The notes: generated from the letters alone by a model not told the origin. Shown: positions 29,536-38,785, numbered from the stretch's first letter. The stretch: DNA of 64,000 bases from Paenibacillus sp. PCH8 (GCF_002968835.1 NZ_PKQK01000001.1:744001-808000); one strand, 5' to 3'. A program made the numbers and translations.

Positions 29536-31779
29536 TTAAGAAGCGGGAATGACGATTTTTTGTCCAACTTTCAGGTTGTGCACATTTGAAATTTGGTTAG
29601 CTGTCGCAAGCTTGCGCCAGTCCACACCATATTTCAAACCAATGCGGTACAGATTGTCCCCTTTTTTCACCACATATACAACTTTATGGTTGATAGCCGG
29701 TTTCTCAGGTTGTGGCTTAGGCGTAGGTGTCGGTGTTGGTTTAGGCGTCGGAGCTGGTTCGGGACTTGGAGTTGTCGTTGCTTGTCCTGTCAATTTCAAC
29801 CCGTATTCCGCAAAACCATCTGTATTCGTACCGATGAATGACATCGCCGGATTCGCTTCAACCAGAGCCTTCGCATCCGGGGAAGAAGCAAATACCACTT
29901 CAAGATCGTTCAGTGCTGTTGCAGTTAAACCCGCAGAAGGCTTAATTGGTGCTATAGACCAGTTGCCATCCGCTGTTGGGTTAATCGTCTTGTTCTCACG
30001 GATGTAGTCGATGATCACTTGACGGTTCTCATCTGGTGCAGCCAGAACGATACGTTTGCCGTCCGGGTTAGCCAGTTTGGATGAAGACGCACGATAGTTG
30101 TTCGTTGCTACGATGAACTTTTGTGCTGGATCAATCGGTTTGCCTTCAAAGCTCAGGTTCTTGATCCGGCTTGCCGATGCATTTACAACGGTTGCTTTGC
30201 CATCATATTTAGCTGGTTGTGTCACATCGATCTGATACGTTACGCCATCGATAACATCAAAGTTATACGTTGGGAAGTCCATATTGATCAGTTGTTGCTG
30301 TCCACCTTTGGCCGGGTCGATCTGGTTGAATTGGCCTGCTGACCATTCCAGCCATTCTTTCAGCTCAGCGCCGTTAACCATTACAGCATGTACCGTATTG
30401 GGATACACGTAAAGGTCAGCAACGTTTTTGATGGCAATGGTTCCTTTAGGGATATTCGTGTAATACGAAGCGCCTGAACGTCCACCTGCTTTGAACGGTG
30501 CTCCAGCGGACAATACAGGAATTTTCTCATACTCCGTACCTTGCATATGTTTCTCAACATACCATTTCTGTGCATTCGTTACGATCTGAATGGATGGATC
30601 ATCCTGAACCAGTGCGAAGAAACTGTTAATTGGTGCTGTCGTTTCGCCAACTGGACCACGAACATACGCAAGTGTACCCTCATGCTCCTCGTGAACCGCA
30701 TCAATGATCGCCTGATCTGCATCTACCAATGGTTTTTTGTTCGCTGTGTCATAGATGGCGCGTGCTTCCGTCTTGGAATCCACCACTTTCCATTTGCCAT
30801 TTACTTGTTCGAGATCCAGATCAATAATTCCCAGGTGGTCACCCCAGAAGCCTGGCTCTACAGCCGGAACACCATTAATCGTGCCCTTTTCAAGGTCTAC
30901 CCCTTTTTTGCCGGCAAAATCAGCACTAGGGAACACTTTATGAGCATGTCCAAACAGAATGGCGTTAATGCCTTCAACCTGGCTCAGATACAATACGGAG
31001 TTTTCCATCAGATCCGTTTGAGGAATATCTTCAAAACCGGAGTGAGGAATAGCCACAATAATGTCTGCACCTTCTGCTTTCATCTGTGGAATGAATTTTT
31101 TCGCGGTAGCGATCATATCCTTGGCGATGACTTTACCCTCCAGGTTAGCGCTGTCCCACTGCATGATTTGTGGCGGGACAAACCCGATCACACCCACTTT
31201 GATCGTATGCTCTTTGCCGTTCTCATCTGTTACTTTTTTGTCGAGAATCTCATACGGTGTGAAATAGTTCTTGTCATTCGTCTCATCATCATCACCATCG
31301 TCTATATAGACATTGGCATTAATGTAAGGGAAATTAGCTCCCTCCAGCGTCATATCCAAGAAATCCAGACCATAGTTAAATTCATGGTTTCCGATGTTTC
31401 CTGCATCATAATCAAGCAGATTCATCGCTTTATATACAGGGTGGGTCTCACCCTTTTTCAGTGGATCAATCTTCGCTACGTAGTCACCCAACGGGTTACC
31501 CTGAATTAAATCACCATTGTCAAAAAGCAGGCTGTTCTTCGCTTCGCTGCGGGCTTTCTTAATCAAAGTGGCTGTTTTGGCTAGTCCGTACTGGTCCGTC
31601 TCTTTATCGGAATAGTAGTCGTAGTTAATCAGATTGTCATGAATGTCTGTTGTCTCCATGATCCGCAGCTTAACTTTGGCAGCATCCGCAGCCGATACAG
31701 GTACCGGAAATACCGCAAGCACGTTTAATGCAACCAATGCGGCAGTCAGGCTCGATAATACTTTTTTACTCTTTTTCAA
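29536..31779 (-). CDS. Secreted 2',3'-cyclic-nucleotide phosphodiesterase/3'-nucleotidase with LysM domain
   Basis: 747 residues. The signal peptide (1-30, cleaving near VSAADA) is followed by a calcineurin-like metallophosphatase domain with METTDIHDN, FDNGDLIQGNP, GNHEFNYG and LFGHAHKVFP, then a 5'-nucleotidase C-terminal domain (to about 640). A Pro/Thr-rich linker leads to one C-terminal LysM domain (KKGDNLYRIGLKYGVDWRKLA) that should bind peptidoglycan. It scavenges extracellular nucleotides for phosphate and nucleosides, similar to CpdB/YfkN. The TTG start has GGAGG 7 bases upstream. No sortase motif, so LysM is the wall anchor. Confidence 0.9.
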   Translation of the reverse strand: MKKSKKVLSSLTAALVALNVLAVFPVPVSAADAAKVKLRIMETTDIHDNLINYDYYSDKETDQYGLAKTATLIKKARSEAKNSLLFDNGDLIQGNPLGDYVAKIDPLKKGETHPVYKAMNLLDYDAGNIGNHEFNYGLDFLDMTLEGANFPYINANVYIDDGDDDETNDKNYFTPYEILDKKVTDENGKEHTIKVGVIGFVPPQIMQWDSANLEGKVIAKDMIATAKKFIPQMKAEGADIIVAIPHSGFEDIPQTDLMENSVLYLSQVEGINAILFGHAHKVFPSADFAGKKGVDLEKGTINGVPAVEPGFWGDHLGIIDLDLEQVNGKWKVVDSKTEARAIYDTANKKPLVDADQAIIDAVHEEHEGTLAYVRGPVGETTAPINSFFALVQDDPSIQIVTNAQKWYVEKHMQGTEYEKIPVLSAGAPFKAGGRSGASYYTNIPKGTIAIKNVADLYVYPNTVHAVMVNGAELKEWLEWSAGQFNQIDPAKGGQQQLINMDFPTYNFDVIDGVTYQIDVTQPAKYDGKATVVNASASRIKNLSFEGKPIDPAQKFIVATNNYRASSSKLANPDGKRIVLAAPDENRQVIIDYIRENKTINPTADGNWSIAPIKPSAGLTATALNDLEVVFASSPDAKALVEANPAMSFIGTNTDGFAEYGLKLTGQATTTPSPEPAPTPKPTPTPTPKPQPEKPAINHKVVYVVKKGDNLYRIGLKYGVDWRKLATANQISNVHNLKVGQKIVIPAS

Positions 31780-32160
31780 AATAACCCCTCCCGATTATGT
31801 ACATTGAATCATGTCTTCATGGGCAAACGAACAGGCGCAGAAAAAGATAGATTTCATGGGTTGTACGGACTGACGCTCGGATGACATGCATCTGAACTTC
31901 AGGTTAGTTAATCTCACATGAACATCTATTATATCTGAGCTTGTCGTTTACATTCCAAATAATACCGTAATGTTCAGCCATTGAAAAGCATTATTTTTTA
32001 CGTTATCCGCACATATCAACCTAAGTTTACATTATCATGCGTGATTTCGACATTTTTTTCAATAATTTAGTAGGTCATTAGTTGTGTATTCCTTTAAAAT
32101 ACGTATATTACATCTTTATTACATGTTTATCCATTGAAGTGATAATCGTCTACACCAAAA
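31780..32160. other. Gene-free stretch upstream of the nucleotidase gene
   Basis: About 380 bases, AT-rich beyond 31950. The minus strand shows one good -10 (TATAAT, plus-strand 31928-31933) about 150 bases before the nucleotidase start, with no good -35. No PhoP-like hexamer pair or RNA element recognised. Confidence 0.4.
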
Positions 32161-32186
32161 ACCGTGAAGCCTCACGGCATCACGGT
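32161..32186 (-). terminator. Hairpin downstream of the PPOX-fold gene
   Basis: Arms ACCGTGA and TCACGGT are perfect around 12 bases; the minus strand continues TTTTGG. Confidence 0.55.
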
Positions 32187-32254
32187 TGGATTGAATCTCT
32201 GCGGATATATTCACGTAGTGAAGCTACTTCGCAAAGGTTGTTTTCATATTCAGC

Positions 32255-32671
32255 TCACTGTTCCCATACATGATGCTCATGGTCTTTCCCTGTATATTCA
32301 ATGCGGGTAGGTGTGATGTCCAAAATTACATAGTTTGGATCATTAGGTCCATCGAACCAGGCTTTCAGTTCATCATTCCATACTTGCTCACGCAAAGCTT
32401 CGTTCTTCGTCACTTCACAGGTTCCTTCAATTTCAACCACTTCCTTCGAACCTCCCGCTTCATAACCCAATAGCAGGCTAACATTCGGATTATTCTCCAG
32501 TTCCTCTACTTTGTGTGTACGGCGGTTCGTCGCCAGATGAATGTTCAATCCATCGTTGAACAGCGCCATATAGCGGGATTTCGGTTTACCATTTTCAACA
32601 GTTGAGAAACTGCAAAAAGGGTTGTTTTCCAATGCTTTTACAATGTGTTGTTCCAATTCAGTCTGGTTCAT
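32255..32671 (-). CDS. Pyridoxamine 5'-phosphate oxidase-fold general stress protein
   Basis: 138 residues of the split-barrel flavin-binding family, similar in length and pattern to B. subtilis YdaG/general stress protein 26: NNPFCSFSTVENGKPKSRYMALF, then HLATNRRTHKVEELENNPNVSLLLGY. Probably binds FMN or F420-like flavin; the reaction is unknown. AGGAGC precedes the ATG. A dispersed repeat lies directly upstream. Confidence 0.8.
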   Translation of the reverse strand: MNQTELEQHIVKALENNPFCSFSTVENGKPKSRYMALFNDGLNIHLATNRRTHKVEELENNPNVSLLLGYEAGGSKEVVEIEGTCEVTKNEALREQVWNDELKAWFDGPNDPNYVILDITPTRIEYTGKDHEHHVWEQ

Positions 32672-32701
32672 GGGAAGTGCTCCTTTCGGTTTTGGGAGTA
32701 T

Positions 32702-32857
32702 ATTGGAAGGACTATGTAGAAGGCCGTTGCGGGTACGGATCGTTCTTTGGATCGCGTATGCTTCCGATGTAGCTTTCTTTCAGAAAGCTTTTAGGCGAAC
32801 GCTTTGCTTCCTCAGAATCAATTCTGTCCACTCCACTACGTCTACAGTTCTTCCAAT
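32702..32857 (-). repeat. Dispersed intergenic repeat, copy A (MITE-like)
   Basis: About 156 bases between imperfect inverted ends (ATTGGAAGGACTATGTAGA and TCTACAGTTCTTCCAAT). Its minus strand shares a core of about 55 bases with copy B at 50.4 kb: GCGTTCGCCTAAAAGC, the hairpin AGCTTTC-TGAAA-GAAAGCT, and CATCGGAAGCATACGC. No open frame inside. Confidence 0.75.
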
Positions 32858-32952
32858 GAAGGAATGGGTAAGCTAAAGTTCAAACAGAAACCTGTTAACG
32901 CCTTAACTTTGCAGGTTTAGCTTCTTCAGGTTTTATCCGCTCCATTGCTGTG

Positions 32953-32999
32953 TATAAGTACAGTCAGCTTACGTTAGGTGTAATAAGCCTGTACTTATA
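32953..32999. repeat. Perfect 11-base inverted repeat
   Basis: TATAAGTACAG and CTGTACTTATA enclose 25 bases. No T-run follows on either strand, so it is not an obvious terminator. Just upstream (about 32870-32930), AAGCTAAA/TTTAGCTT and AAACCTG/CAGGTTT form further competing stems. The segment 32858-33119 holds no gene. Confidence 0.55.
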
Positions 33000-33119
33000 G
33001 TGTACCCACCTCACCTATGGTGAATCCATGAACCCGTCGTAAACGTGGACCTATTGGAAAAGTTGTATATAGAAATGTTTACATAAAGGGATTGGTACGC
33101 ATTCTCCCCTTCAATAATT

Positions 33120-33587
33120 TTAATTCAGATCTCCAAGATAGATTCGGGAATCATCTGGTTTGAGTAACAATTCGCCGATCGTTTTGGGATATAGACGAAT
33201 CTTGGGCAGGTCTTCAAGTGCAATCCATTCCACTGCGACCTGATGATCGTCTGGATTCGAGCCTTCAAAAATAGTTGCCTTCGGATCGATCAGATGGCAT
33301 TCAAAATAAAATTCAACCTGATGGATATCTGCATCCCACTCGGCGAATTCATGATTTTTACCGATATACTCCCGGATATGTAACAGCTCTCCCACGTTCA
33401 CTGCCTGCCCAATCTCCTCCAGACATTCACGCGAGACTGCATCCTTCAATTCTTCACCCTTCTCTTGTCCTCCGCCAGGGAAAACATAAGCAGTCCCATA
33501 TTGGTCTTCCAACCGGATGACCAGCAACCGCCCATCCTGCACGATCACAGCTTTCGCCGAGTTGCGTATTGGTTTCATTCTATCCAT
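33120..33587 (-). CDS. Nudix hydrolase
   Basis: About 155 residues with a complete Nudix box, GGGQEKGEELKDAVSRECLEEIG, at about 40-62. Hydrolyses a nucleoside diphosphate-X substrate; the exact substrate is unknown. Start at ATG 33587 or 33578, both just after AGGAGGGG. It follows pxpA by about 75 bases on the same strand and may be the last gene of that transcript. Confidence 0.85.
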   Translation of the reverse strand: MDRMKPIRNSAKAVIVQDGRLLVIRLEDQYGTAYVFPGGGQEKGEELKDAVSRECLEEIGQAVNVGELLHIREYIGKNHEFAEWDADIHQVEFYFECHLIDPKATIFEGSNPDDHQVAVEWIALEDLPKIRLYPKTIGELLLKPDDSRIYLGDLN

Positions 33588-33661
33588 TCCCCTCCTAGTC
33601 AGGCCATAGTTCAATTGATTAGCTCACCCACAGTTCATTACGTCAGTCGTCCATAGACATC

Positions 33662-34450
33662 TTACCTATTGTCATCGTCCTGTAATCCAAAGGCGGACAG
33701 ATGAATGCCTTCCAATTCCAGCACGCGATGAAGCTCTTGAGCAAATGCCAAAGCGTTTGCTCCATCACCGTGGATACAGACGGTCTCTGCCTTAATGGGA
33801 ACCAGCGTACCATCCACGGATATAACCACTCCGTCTCTTACCATCTGGAGCACTTGAGCAATCGCTTGTCCCGACTCTTCAATGACAGCTCCCGCTTGGC
33901 TACGAGGAGTTAACTTGCCATCCGCTCCATAAGTTCGATCCGCAAACACCTCGCTCACACTGCGCAGACCGATGCGAGTCGCAGACTGAATCAGCTCACT
34001 GCCAGCCAGACCATACAAGTACAAATCAGGCTGCACTTGATAGATCGCCTCCGCGATGCCATCAGCGAGCTTGCTATCTTCTGCAGCCATATTGTATAAG
34101 GCTCCGTGTGGTTTCACGTGGTGCATACGCCCCCCGCTTGCTCGGACAAAGGCATCCAGCGCACCTACCTGATACACCACTATGTCATATGCCTCTTGTG
34201 GCGTAATCTCCATACGTCTTCTGCCAAACCCCTGCAAATCCGGCAAACCAGGATGGGCTCCAATGGCAACTCCGTTCTCCATTGCCCCCTCTACGGTCAA
34301 TCGCATCGTAGCCGGGTCCCCTGCATGGAACCCGCAGGCAATATTAGCTGAAGTAATAAGTGGCAGGATGGCCTCATCCGACAAAGTGCGATACACACCA
34401 TAACTTTCACCCAGATCACAATTGATATCCAGTGTGTTCGAGGTATTCAT
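33662..34450 (-). CDS. pxpA: 5-oxoprolinase subunit A (LamB/YcsF family)
   Basis: 262 residues, with the family's NCDLGESYG N-terminus, ANIACGFHAGDP, AIGAHPGLPD and VKPHGALYN. With PxpB and PxpC it hydrolyses 5-oxoproline (pyroglutamate) to glutamate using ATP; damaged glutamine/glutamate derivatives are the source. The start overlaps the pxpC stop by four bases. Gene order pxpB-pxpC-pxpA is complete. Confidence 0.93.
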   Translation of the reverse strand: MNTSNTLDINCDLGESYGVYRTLSDEAILPLITSANIACGFHAGDPATMRLTVEGAMENGVAIGAHPGLPDLQGFGRRRMEITPQEAYDIVVYQVGALDAFVRASGGRMHHVKPHGALYNMAAEDSKLADGIAEAIYQVQPDLYLYGLAGSELIQSATRIGLRSVSEVFADRTYGADGKLTPRSQAGAVIEESGQAIAQVLQMVRDGVVISVDGTLVPIKAETVCIHGDGANALAFAQELHRVLELEGIHLSAFGLQDDDNR

Positions 34451-35475
34451 TGTGTACCCTCCATTTCTGCCATTCTTCTGCGTATCAACTTGTCCATGAG
34501 CTGCATGTTGCTTTCCTGTTCCATGTACAACTGCTGGCCTTGTTCGTGAGTAATCTGTTCAAAAGCAAGTCGGGTTCCCGGCCTCGCCTGAGCCAGAATC
34601 GGCATATCCACTTGGGCTACCTGTGCAATGACAGGATAGCCTCCAATCGTCTGATGGTCTGCCATCAAGATGATGGGCTGTCCATCCGGGGGGACCTGAA
34701 CCGTTCCATGGGTAACGGCTTCAGACAACCGGTCTAGCGGCTGATCCAGCTCCAGACTTGCGCCTTGCAATCGATAACCCATCCGATCCGATTGTGGTGA
34801 GACTACATATCCTTCGGTATAGAAGCGCTCCAGACTTGCTTCACTGAATTGCGAGCTGTCCTTGCCAGGCATTACACGAATGATACGTCTCCCATAATAG
34901 TCAGGTCGCTCCCGCTCAGACAAAAACCACGCTGGTGCCATCGTTTGGCGACCGTTTTTCTCTGCATGTCTCTCCATATGTTGCAACCAACATTGTGCTT
35001 CAGCAGAAGATTGACCTGTAGACAACAGATCTGCCGTGTGCAAGGATCGTCCCTCCACACCGCCAAGACCTGTTTTAAGATCTGTACTGCGACTGCCCAT
35101 CACTACAGGTACATCTATTCCACCCGCAATCGCCATATATCCGCGTAGCCCATGAGGGCAAGGGCCAAATTTCAGCACACTTCCAGCCCGAAATAGAACA
35201 GGACGCCATAATGGTACAGGCAGATGATTCACCGTTGCTGTCAGATCGGCTCCACACAAGGAGACAAGTTGGCTCTTCTGAAATCGAAGCTCCGGCCCCG
35301 TCATTGTCATCTCAAGCACTGCTTCATGACGGGAATTGCCCACAAGCATATTAGCTGCTCTGGCTGCAAAGGTGTCCATCACCCCGCCCACATGAATACC
35401 ATGTCGGCGATATCCCGTTCTTCCTTCATCCTGAACACTCGATAAAAGACCGGGGCGAATGACTTCAATACTCAT
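34447..35475 (-). CDS. pxpC: 5-oxoprolinase subunit C (KipA/biotin-dependent carboxyltransferase-like)
   Basis: 342 residues. The opening RPGLLSSVQDEGRTGYRRHGIHVGG and the late QPIILMADHQTIGGYPVIA are typical of the KipA/YbgK family. Works with PxpB as a complex; older Bacillus literature describes the KipI/KipA pair acting on the sporulation kinase KinA. The start overlaps pxpB by four bases. Confidence 0.92.
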   Translation of the reverse strand: MSIEVIRPGLLSSVQDEGRTGYRRHGIHVGGVMDTFAARAANMLVGNSRHEAVLEMTMTGPELRFQKSQLVSLCGADLTATVNHLPVPLWRPVLFRAGSVLKFGPCPHGLRGYMAIAGGIDVPVVMGSRSTDLKTGLGGVEGRSLHTADLLSTGQSSAEAQCWLQHMERHAEKNGRQTMAPAWFLSERERPDYYGRRIIRVMPGKDSSQFSEASLERFYTEGYVVSPQSDRMGYRLQGASLELDQPLDRLSEAVTHGTVQVPPDGQPIILMADHQTIGGYPVIAQVAQVDMPILAQARPGTRLAFEQITHEQGQQLYMEQESNMQLMDKLIRRRMAEMEGTQ

Positions 35476-36191
35476 CGTTCGCCCTCCTTACGCTTCAGCT
35501 CCTGATACTCCTGCATCGTAATCTGTGCAAAACGAATCCGATCACCTGCTGCCAATAAACTCGGTTCATTCTCACCCGGACGAAACAACCGGAGTGGTGT
35601 TCGTCCGATACATTGCCATCCGCCAGGTGTCGCCACCGGATAGATACCGGTCTGTTTGCCGCCAATACCTACGGTACCTGCTTCAACCCGCAGCCTTGGT
35701 GTAGCCCTTCTAGGTGTTGCAATCCGTTCGGATAACCCGCCGAGATAAGGAAAACCCGGGGCGAATCCAATCATGTGCACGAGATACTCCCCGGATGTAT
35801 GAATCGTGATGACTTCCTCTGCAGACATTCCATGTTCACTCGCAACATAGTCAAGATCCGGCCCCCATTCCCCACCGTAACATACGGGAATTGTGACTGT
35901 TCCGGGCTTGTTCTGTACCGACTCTTTTTTCATTTGATTCAACAGTTGGAGCAACAGTTGGCTTAACTCGTGGTACGGGGAGATCATCGGATCATAGAAC
36001 AGCGTGACAGACGCATATGATGGCACCCATTCGATCAGGGCTGGTAGAGTCCGCTTTTCCAGCAAAGAACATATGGACATCACCCTGCGGTGCACAGCTT
36101 CAGACATGCTATCCCCACAACGAATCATAACCGCTGTTTCACCCATCGGAGATAACATTTCCTCCGTCCATGAATAAGGCAGTTCGGTCAT
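35472..36191 (-). CDS. pxpB: 5-oxoprolinase subunit B (KipI family)
   Basis: 239 residues from the ATG at 36191, which has GGGGGAG 5 bases upstream; an upstream GTG at 36215 would overlap that site. Family motifs GFAPGFPYLGGL, TPRRATPRLRVEAGTVGIGGKQTGIYP and TPGGWQCIGRTPL are present. Partner of PxpC. A frameshifted small gene lies 40 bases upstream in the same direction. Confidence 0.92.
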   Translation of the reverse strand: MTELPYSWTEEMLSPMGETAVMIRCGDSMSEAVHRRVMSICSLLEKRTLPALIEWVPSYASVTLFYDPMISPYHELSQLLLQLLNQMKKESVQNKPGTVTIPVCYGGEWGPDLDYVASEHGMSAEEVITIHTSGEYLVHMIGFAPGFPYLGGLSERIATPRRATPRLRVEAGTVGIGGKQTGIYPVATPGGWQCIGRTPLRLFRPGENEPSLLAAGDRIRFAQITMQEYQELKRKEGER

Positions 36192-36230
36192 GCCATCTCC
36201 CCCTTTGTCCACCAAGTTAACGCCCCTTGA

Positions 36231-36562
36231 TTACTCTCTTTCCAACGCCAACGCTTGCAATACCAGCGAACGAACCGCCGGAAACGGCACAGCTTCTTCA
36301 ATTCGTATAGCAAGGTAGAGTGTCTGCAAAAACAGACGCACATTCAGACGGGATTGACTGAATTCCAGATGGGACTTACCCTCTGTTCGAGTTCGATCTT
36401 CCTGAAGCGAATCAATCCACATTGCAATGTCTGCTTGCTCCAGCAAATTGCGCCGAAGAATCGTAACCACTGCGCCAATTCATAAGGCTGATCCACGTTA
36501 TCAGCGGATCGATTGGCCGATTGAATCTGCTGCAATTTTTGTTTTAATGTCCATGCATCCAT
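36231..36562 (-). pseudogene. Small protein of unknown function, split by a frameshift near 36450
   Basis: Two frames join into one protein of about 110 residues: the first ends its natural run at QWLRFFG, the second continues RNLLEQADIAMWIDSLQED to a stop at 36231. The ATG directly follows the stop of the phosphatase gene, with AAGGAC upstream. The chain is rich in Leu/Gln/Arg and probably helical; no family recognised. One missing base at about 36445-36455 would restore it. Confidence 0.6.
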
Positions 36563-37156
36563 CTACAACGAGTCCTTGGGAGCATCCAAATGCACGCTGC
36601 AATTGTATAACTCACACTGCCAAGCTTGTTCTATCTTGGAGATCCGGGTAATGGATGTGTTAGACAGCTTCATGCTTATATCAAGTTCAGGTACCAGACC
36701 ACGCAATGTATTCCTAAGAACAGCACCGTGACTGACAACGATTACCCGTCCATTCGGGTGCTGTCGTACCATATCCTCAAGTGCAGCGCTACCTCGAACA
36801 GTCCCTGCCTCCGCAAGTTCCTGGCCCAGATCCTGTTTACTCCAGTCCACTCCCCACTTGGCTATGCGCTCCTCTTGTGTGGTTCCTTCCACCTGTCCCC
36901 CGCTCATCTCACGCAATCTTGGGTCCAGATGAATCTCCTGAATGCCCAAGCGATCACCGATGATGCGAGCTGTCTCACTTGCACGCTCCAGATCACTGGC
37001 ATAGATGGCATCCCACGATTCCTCAGAAAGTCTGGCAGCAAGCAGTACGGCCTGTTCCCTTCCATCCTGGTCCAGCGGATTATCCGTCTGCCCCTGAGAA
37101 CGCTTTTCCTTATTCCACGCCGTGCTTCCATGGCGAATCAATGCGATCTGTGTCAT
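36563..37156 (-). CDS. Histidine phosphatase family protein (PhoE/CobC-like)
   Basis: 197 residues with the phosphoglycerate-mutase-like core: RHG at 8-10 (ALIRHGSTAWN), catalytic acid region LREMSGGQVEG and second His in VVSHGAVLR. Dephosphorylates small phosphoesters; the substrate is not evident. The start overlaps the end of the DinB-like gene by four bases, and it is followed without gap by the small unknown gene, so all are in one operon. Confidence 0.85.
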   Translation of the reverse strand: MTQIALIRHGSTAWNKEKRSQGQTDNPLDQDGREQAVLLAARLSEESWDAIYASDLERASETARIIGDRLGIQEIHLDPRLREMSGGQVEGTTQEERIAKWGVDWSKQDLGQELAEAGTVRGSAALEDMVRQHPNGRVIVVSHGAVLRNTLRGLVPELDISMKLSNTSITRISKIEQAWQCELYNCSVHLDAPKDSL

Positions 37157-37746
37157 TGCGGTTTCTCATCCTTTGCTAACGATTGAAGTTCATCTTCTGT
37201 AAAATGTTTTCTTGCCTTTGGTTTGGCAAATTTACCACCATTATATTGATCAGACCCGTTTCTCGGAATGGAGAGGCTGTCCCATGAGGTTTCTTTGAGC
37301 ATTTTGGCTGTATGAATGATCTGCCCTACATGATAAGGATAGTGCGCCAATTGCCGAATAATAGCCTCCATCACAGTGTGCCCTTCATTACGAATGTAGA
37401 TGATATGAGACATTTGTTCCGGGGTAAACAAGCGAATGGCACCGAGCAGGCAGTTCCACCCTTCCTCCCATTTCGCGAGCAGCTCTTCCCGAGTGGAGAA
37501 ATCATTCACGAATTCGGCATCCCGTTCACGCCACGACTTCTCTCCATCGGTTGTCAGTACATCCGTCCAACGGGACATCATATTGCCCCATAGATGCTTT
37601 ACAATGACTGCAATGCTGTTCGCATCTTCATTCCAGGATTGAAATAGCTGCTCAGAATCCAGTTGTTCCATAGCCTTTTCACCAAGTTGCTTGTAATACA
37701 AAAATTGTTTCTCGGCCGTTTCCAGAAAAACCTGATTCATTTCCAT
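37153..37746 (-). CDS. DinB-superfamily protein (DUF1572)
   Basis: 197 residues from ATG 37746, preceded by AAGGAGG at 7 bases; an earlier start at 37806 is unsupported. DUF1572 pattern: SIAVIVKHLWGNMMSRW, then EAIIRQLAHYPYHVGQIIHTAK, with His residues forming the likely metal site of the DinB four-helix fold. Some DinB-like proteins are thiol transferases; function here unknown. Confidence 0.8.
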   Translation of the reverse strand: MEMNQVFLETAEKQFLYYKQLGEKAMEQLDSEQLFQSWNEDANSIAVIVKHLWGNMMSRWTDVLTTDGEKSWRERDAEFVNDFSTREELLAKWEEGWNCLLGAIRLFTPEQMSHIIYIRNEGHTVMEAIIRQLAHYPYHVGQIIHTAKMLKETSWDSLSIPRNGSDQYNGGKFAKPKARKHFTEDELQSLAKDEKPQ

Positions 37747-37814
37747 CCGATAACCTCCTTGGGAAAAGTATGATGACCCCTGATCACATTCAGACAGATA
37801 CGTCATATGTTACT

Positions 37815-38144
37815 TTATTCAGGGAACGAGAACGTTCCGTCTTCATTCGGTTCAAACTTCAGGACTTTACGCACCGCGTCCAGATTAAGCTCTCCATAGA
37901 TATGTGGATAAAGTTCATTCAATTCGTACAGATCCTCATACACCAGTTCTGGCTTTAATGCCTTCTCATCAATACAAAGCAATAACAAATCCGTGCGACC
38001 TGCATAATATTGGCCCGCTACCCATGGAATCTGCTCCTTGGTGGAACAATGAATGAATCCATCGGTCTCCAGGCTATCTGGTGCATACTCACTTTCTTTG
38101 GATACTTGCTCCCATAAAGAATGGGAAATTATACTGTAAATCAT
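37815..38144 (-). CDS. DUF952 family protein
   Basis: 109 residues, with the family's opening MIYSIISHSLWEQ, then DGFIHCSTKEQIPWVAGQYY and LKPELVYEDL.YPHIYGEL-type segment. GAAGGAGG precedes the ATG. Small cytosolic protein resembling glutathione S-transferase-associated or ADP-ribosyl-binding folds; no proven function. Confidence 0.8.
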   Translation of the reverse strand: MIYSIISHSLWEQVSKESEYAPDSLETDGFIHCSTKEQIPWVAGQYYAGRTDLLLLCIDEKALKPELVYEDLYELNELYPHIYGELNLDAVRKVLKFEPNEDGTFSFPE

Positions 38145-38195
38145 GTTTCTGCCTCCTTCAATATCTGCGATATCTCCTATGCGTCATTGAAAATA

Positions 38196-38753
38196 TTATA
38201 GATCATCCCGGATACGGGCGTACACTTTTTGATCCGTAAATACACATTTTATCTTTAACTGCTTGCGCAATAAACCTTCATATGACATGCCCAACTTCTC
38301 CATTACTCGTGCAGAGCCCATGTTGCCTGCATTGCATTTCCCCTCTAACCGATTGCAGTCCAGCTCCTGAAAGCAATAATTCACAATCGGTTGCATCGCT
38401 TCTGACGCAAGGCCCTTGCCCCAGTGAGTGCTGGCTATGGCGTATCCCAGTTCAGCACTTTGCATGAATTCATTGAGATGAAAAATACCACCTCGCCCAA
38501 TCAAACTCCCTGTTTCCTTTAAGACAAAGGCCCAGAGGTAGACCCTTTTCTGCTCATAATTATCGAGTGCCCGCTGGATATACTGAACCGAATCCTCCGC
38601 CGTTTCATGACAATTCCACAGACTTTGCTGACTCACTCTCGGATCAGAGGCAAACGCATAATAATCATCGAGATCATCCAACGTAAGGCGTCTCAGCTTC
38701 AGCCGTTTTGTTTCAAATTCGGGCGATTCGGCAAAAAGTTTTTCTACATTCAC
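38196..38753 (-). CDS. GNAT acetyltransferase (RimJ/RimL type)
   Basis: 185 residues. N-terminal FETKRLKLRRLTLDDLDDYY, middle LIGRGGIFHL, and acetyl-CoA-binding region STHWGKGLASEAMQPIVNYCFQELDCNRLEG followed by KLGMSYEGLLRK are the standard layout of the RimJ/RimL branch. Acceptor unknown. Same strand as its neighbours with a 52-base gap. Confidence 0.85.
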   Translation of the reverse strand: MNVEKLFAESPEFETKRLKLRRLTLDDLDDYYAFASDPRVSQQSLWNCHETAEDSVQYIQRALDNYEQKRVYLWAFVLKETGSLIGRGGIFHLNEFMQSAELGYAIASTHWGKGLASEAMQPIVNYCFQELDCNRLEGKCNAGNMGSARVMEKLGMSYEGLLRKQLKIKCVFTDQKVYARIRDDL

Positions 38754-38785
38754 TCAGAGCACCTCCATGATTCAAATTGAGTACA

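Noticed and set aside
30541..31509. Long plus-strand open frame (322 codons) inside the nucleotidase gene
   Set aside because: Antisense to a gene with full domain structure; no ribosome binding site and no recognisable domain.
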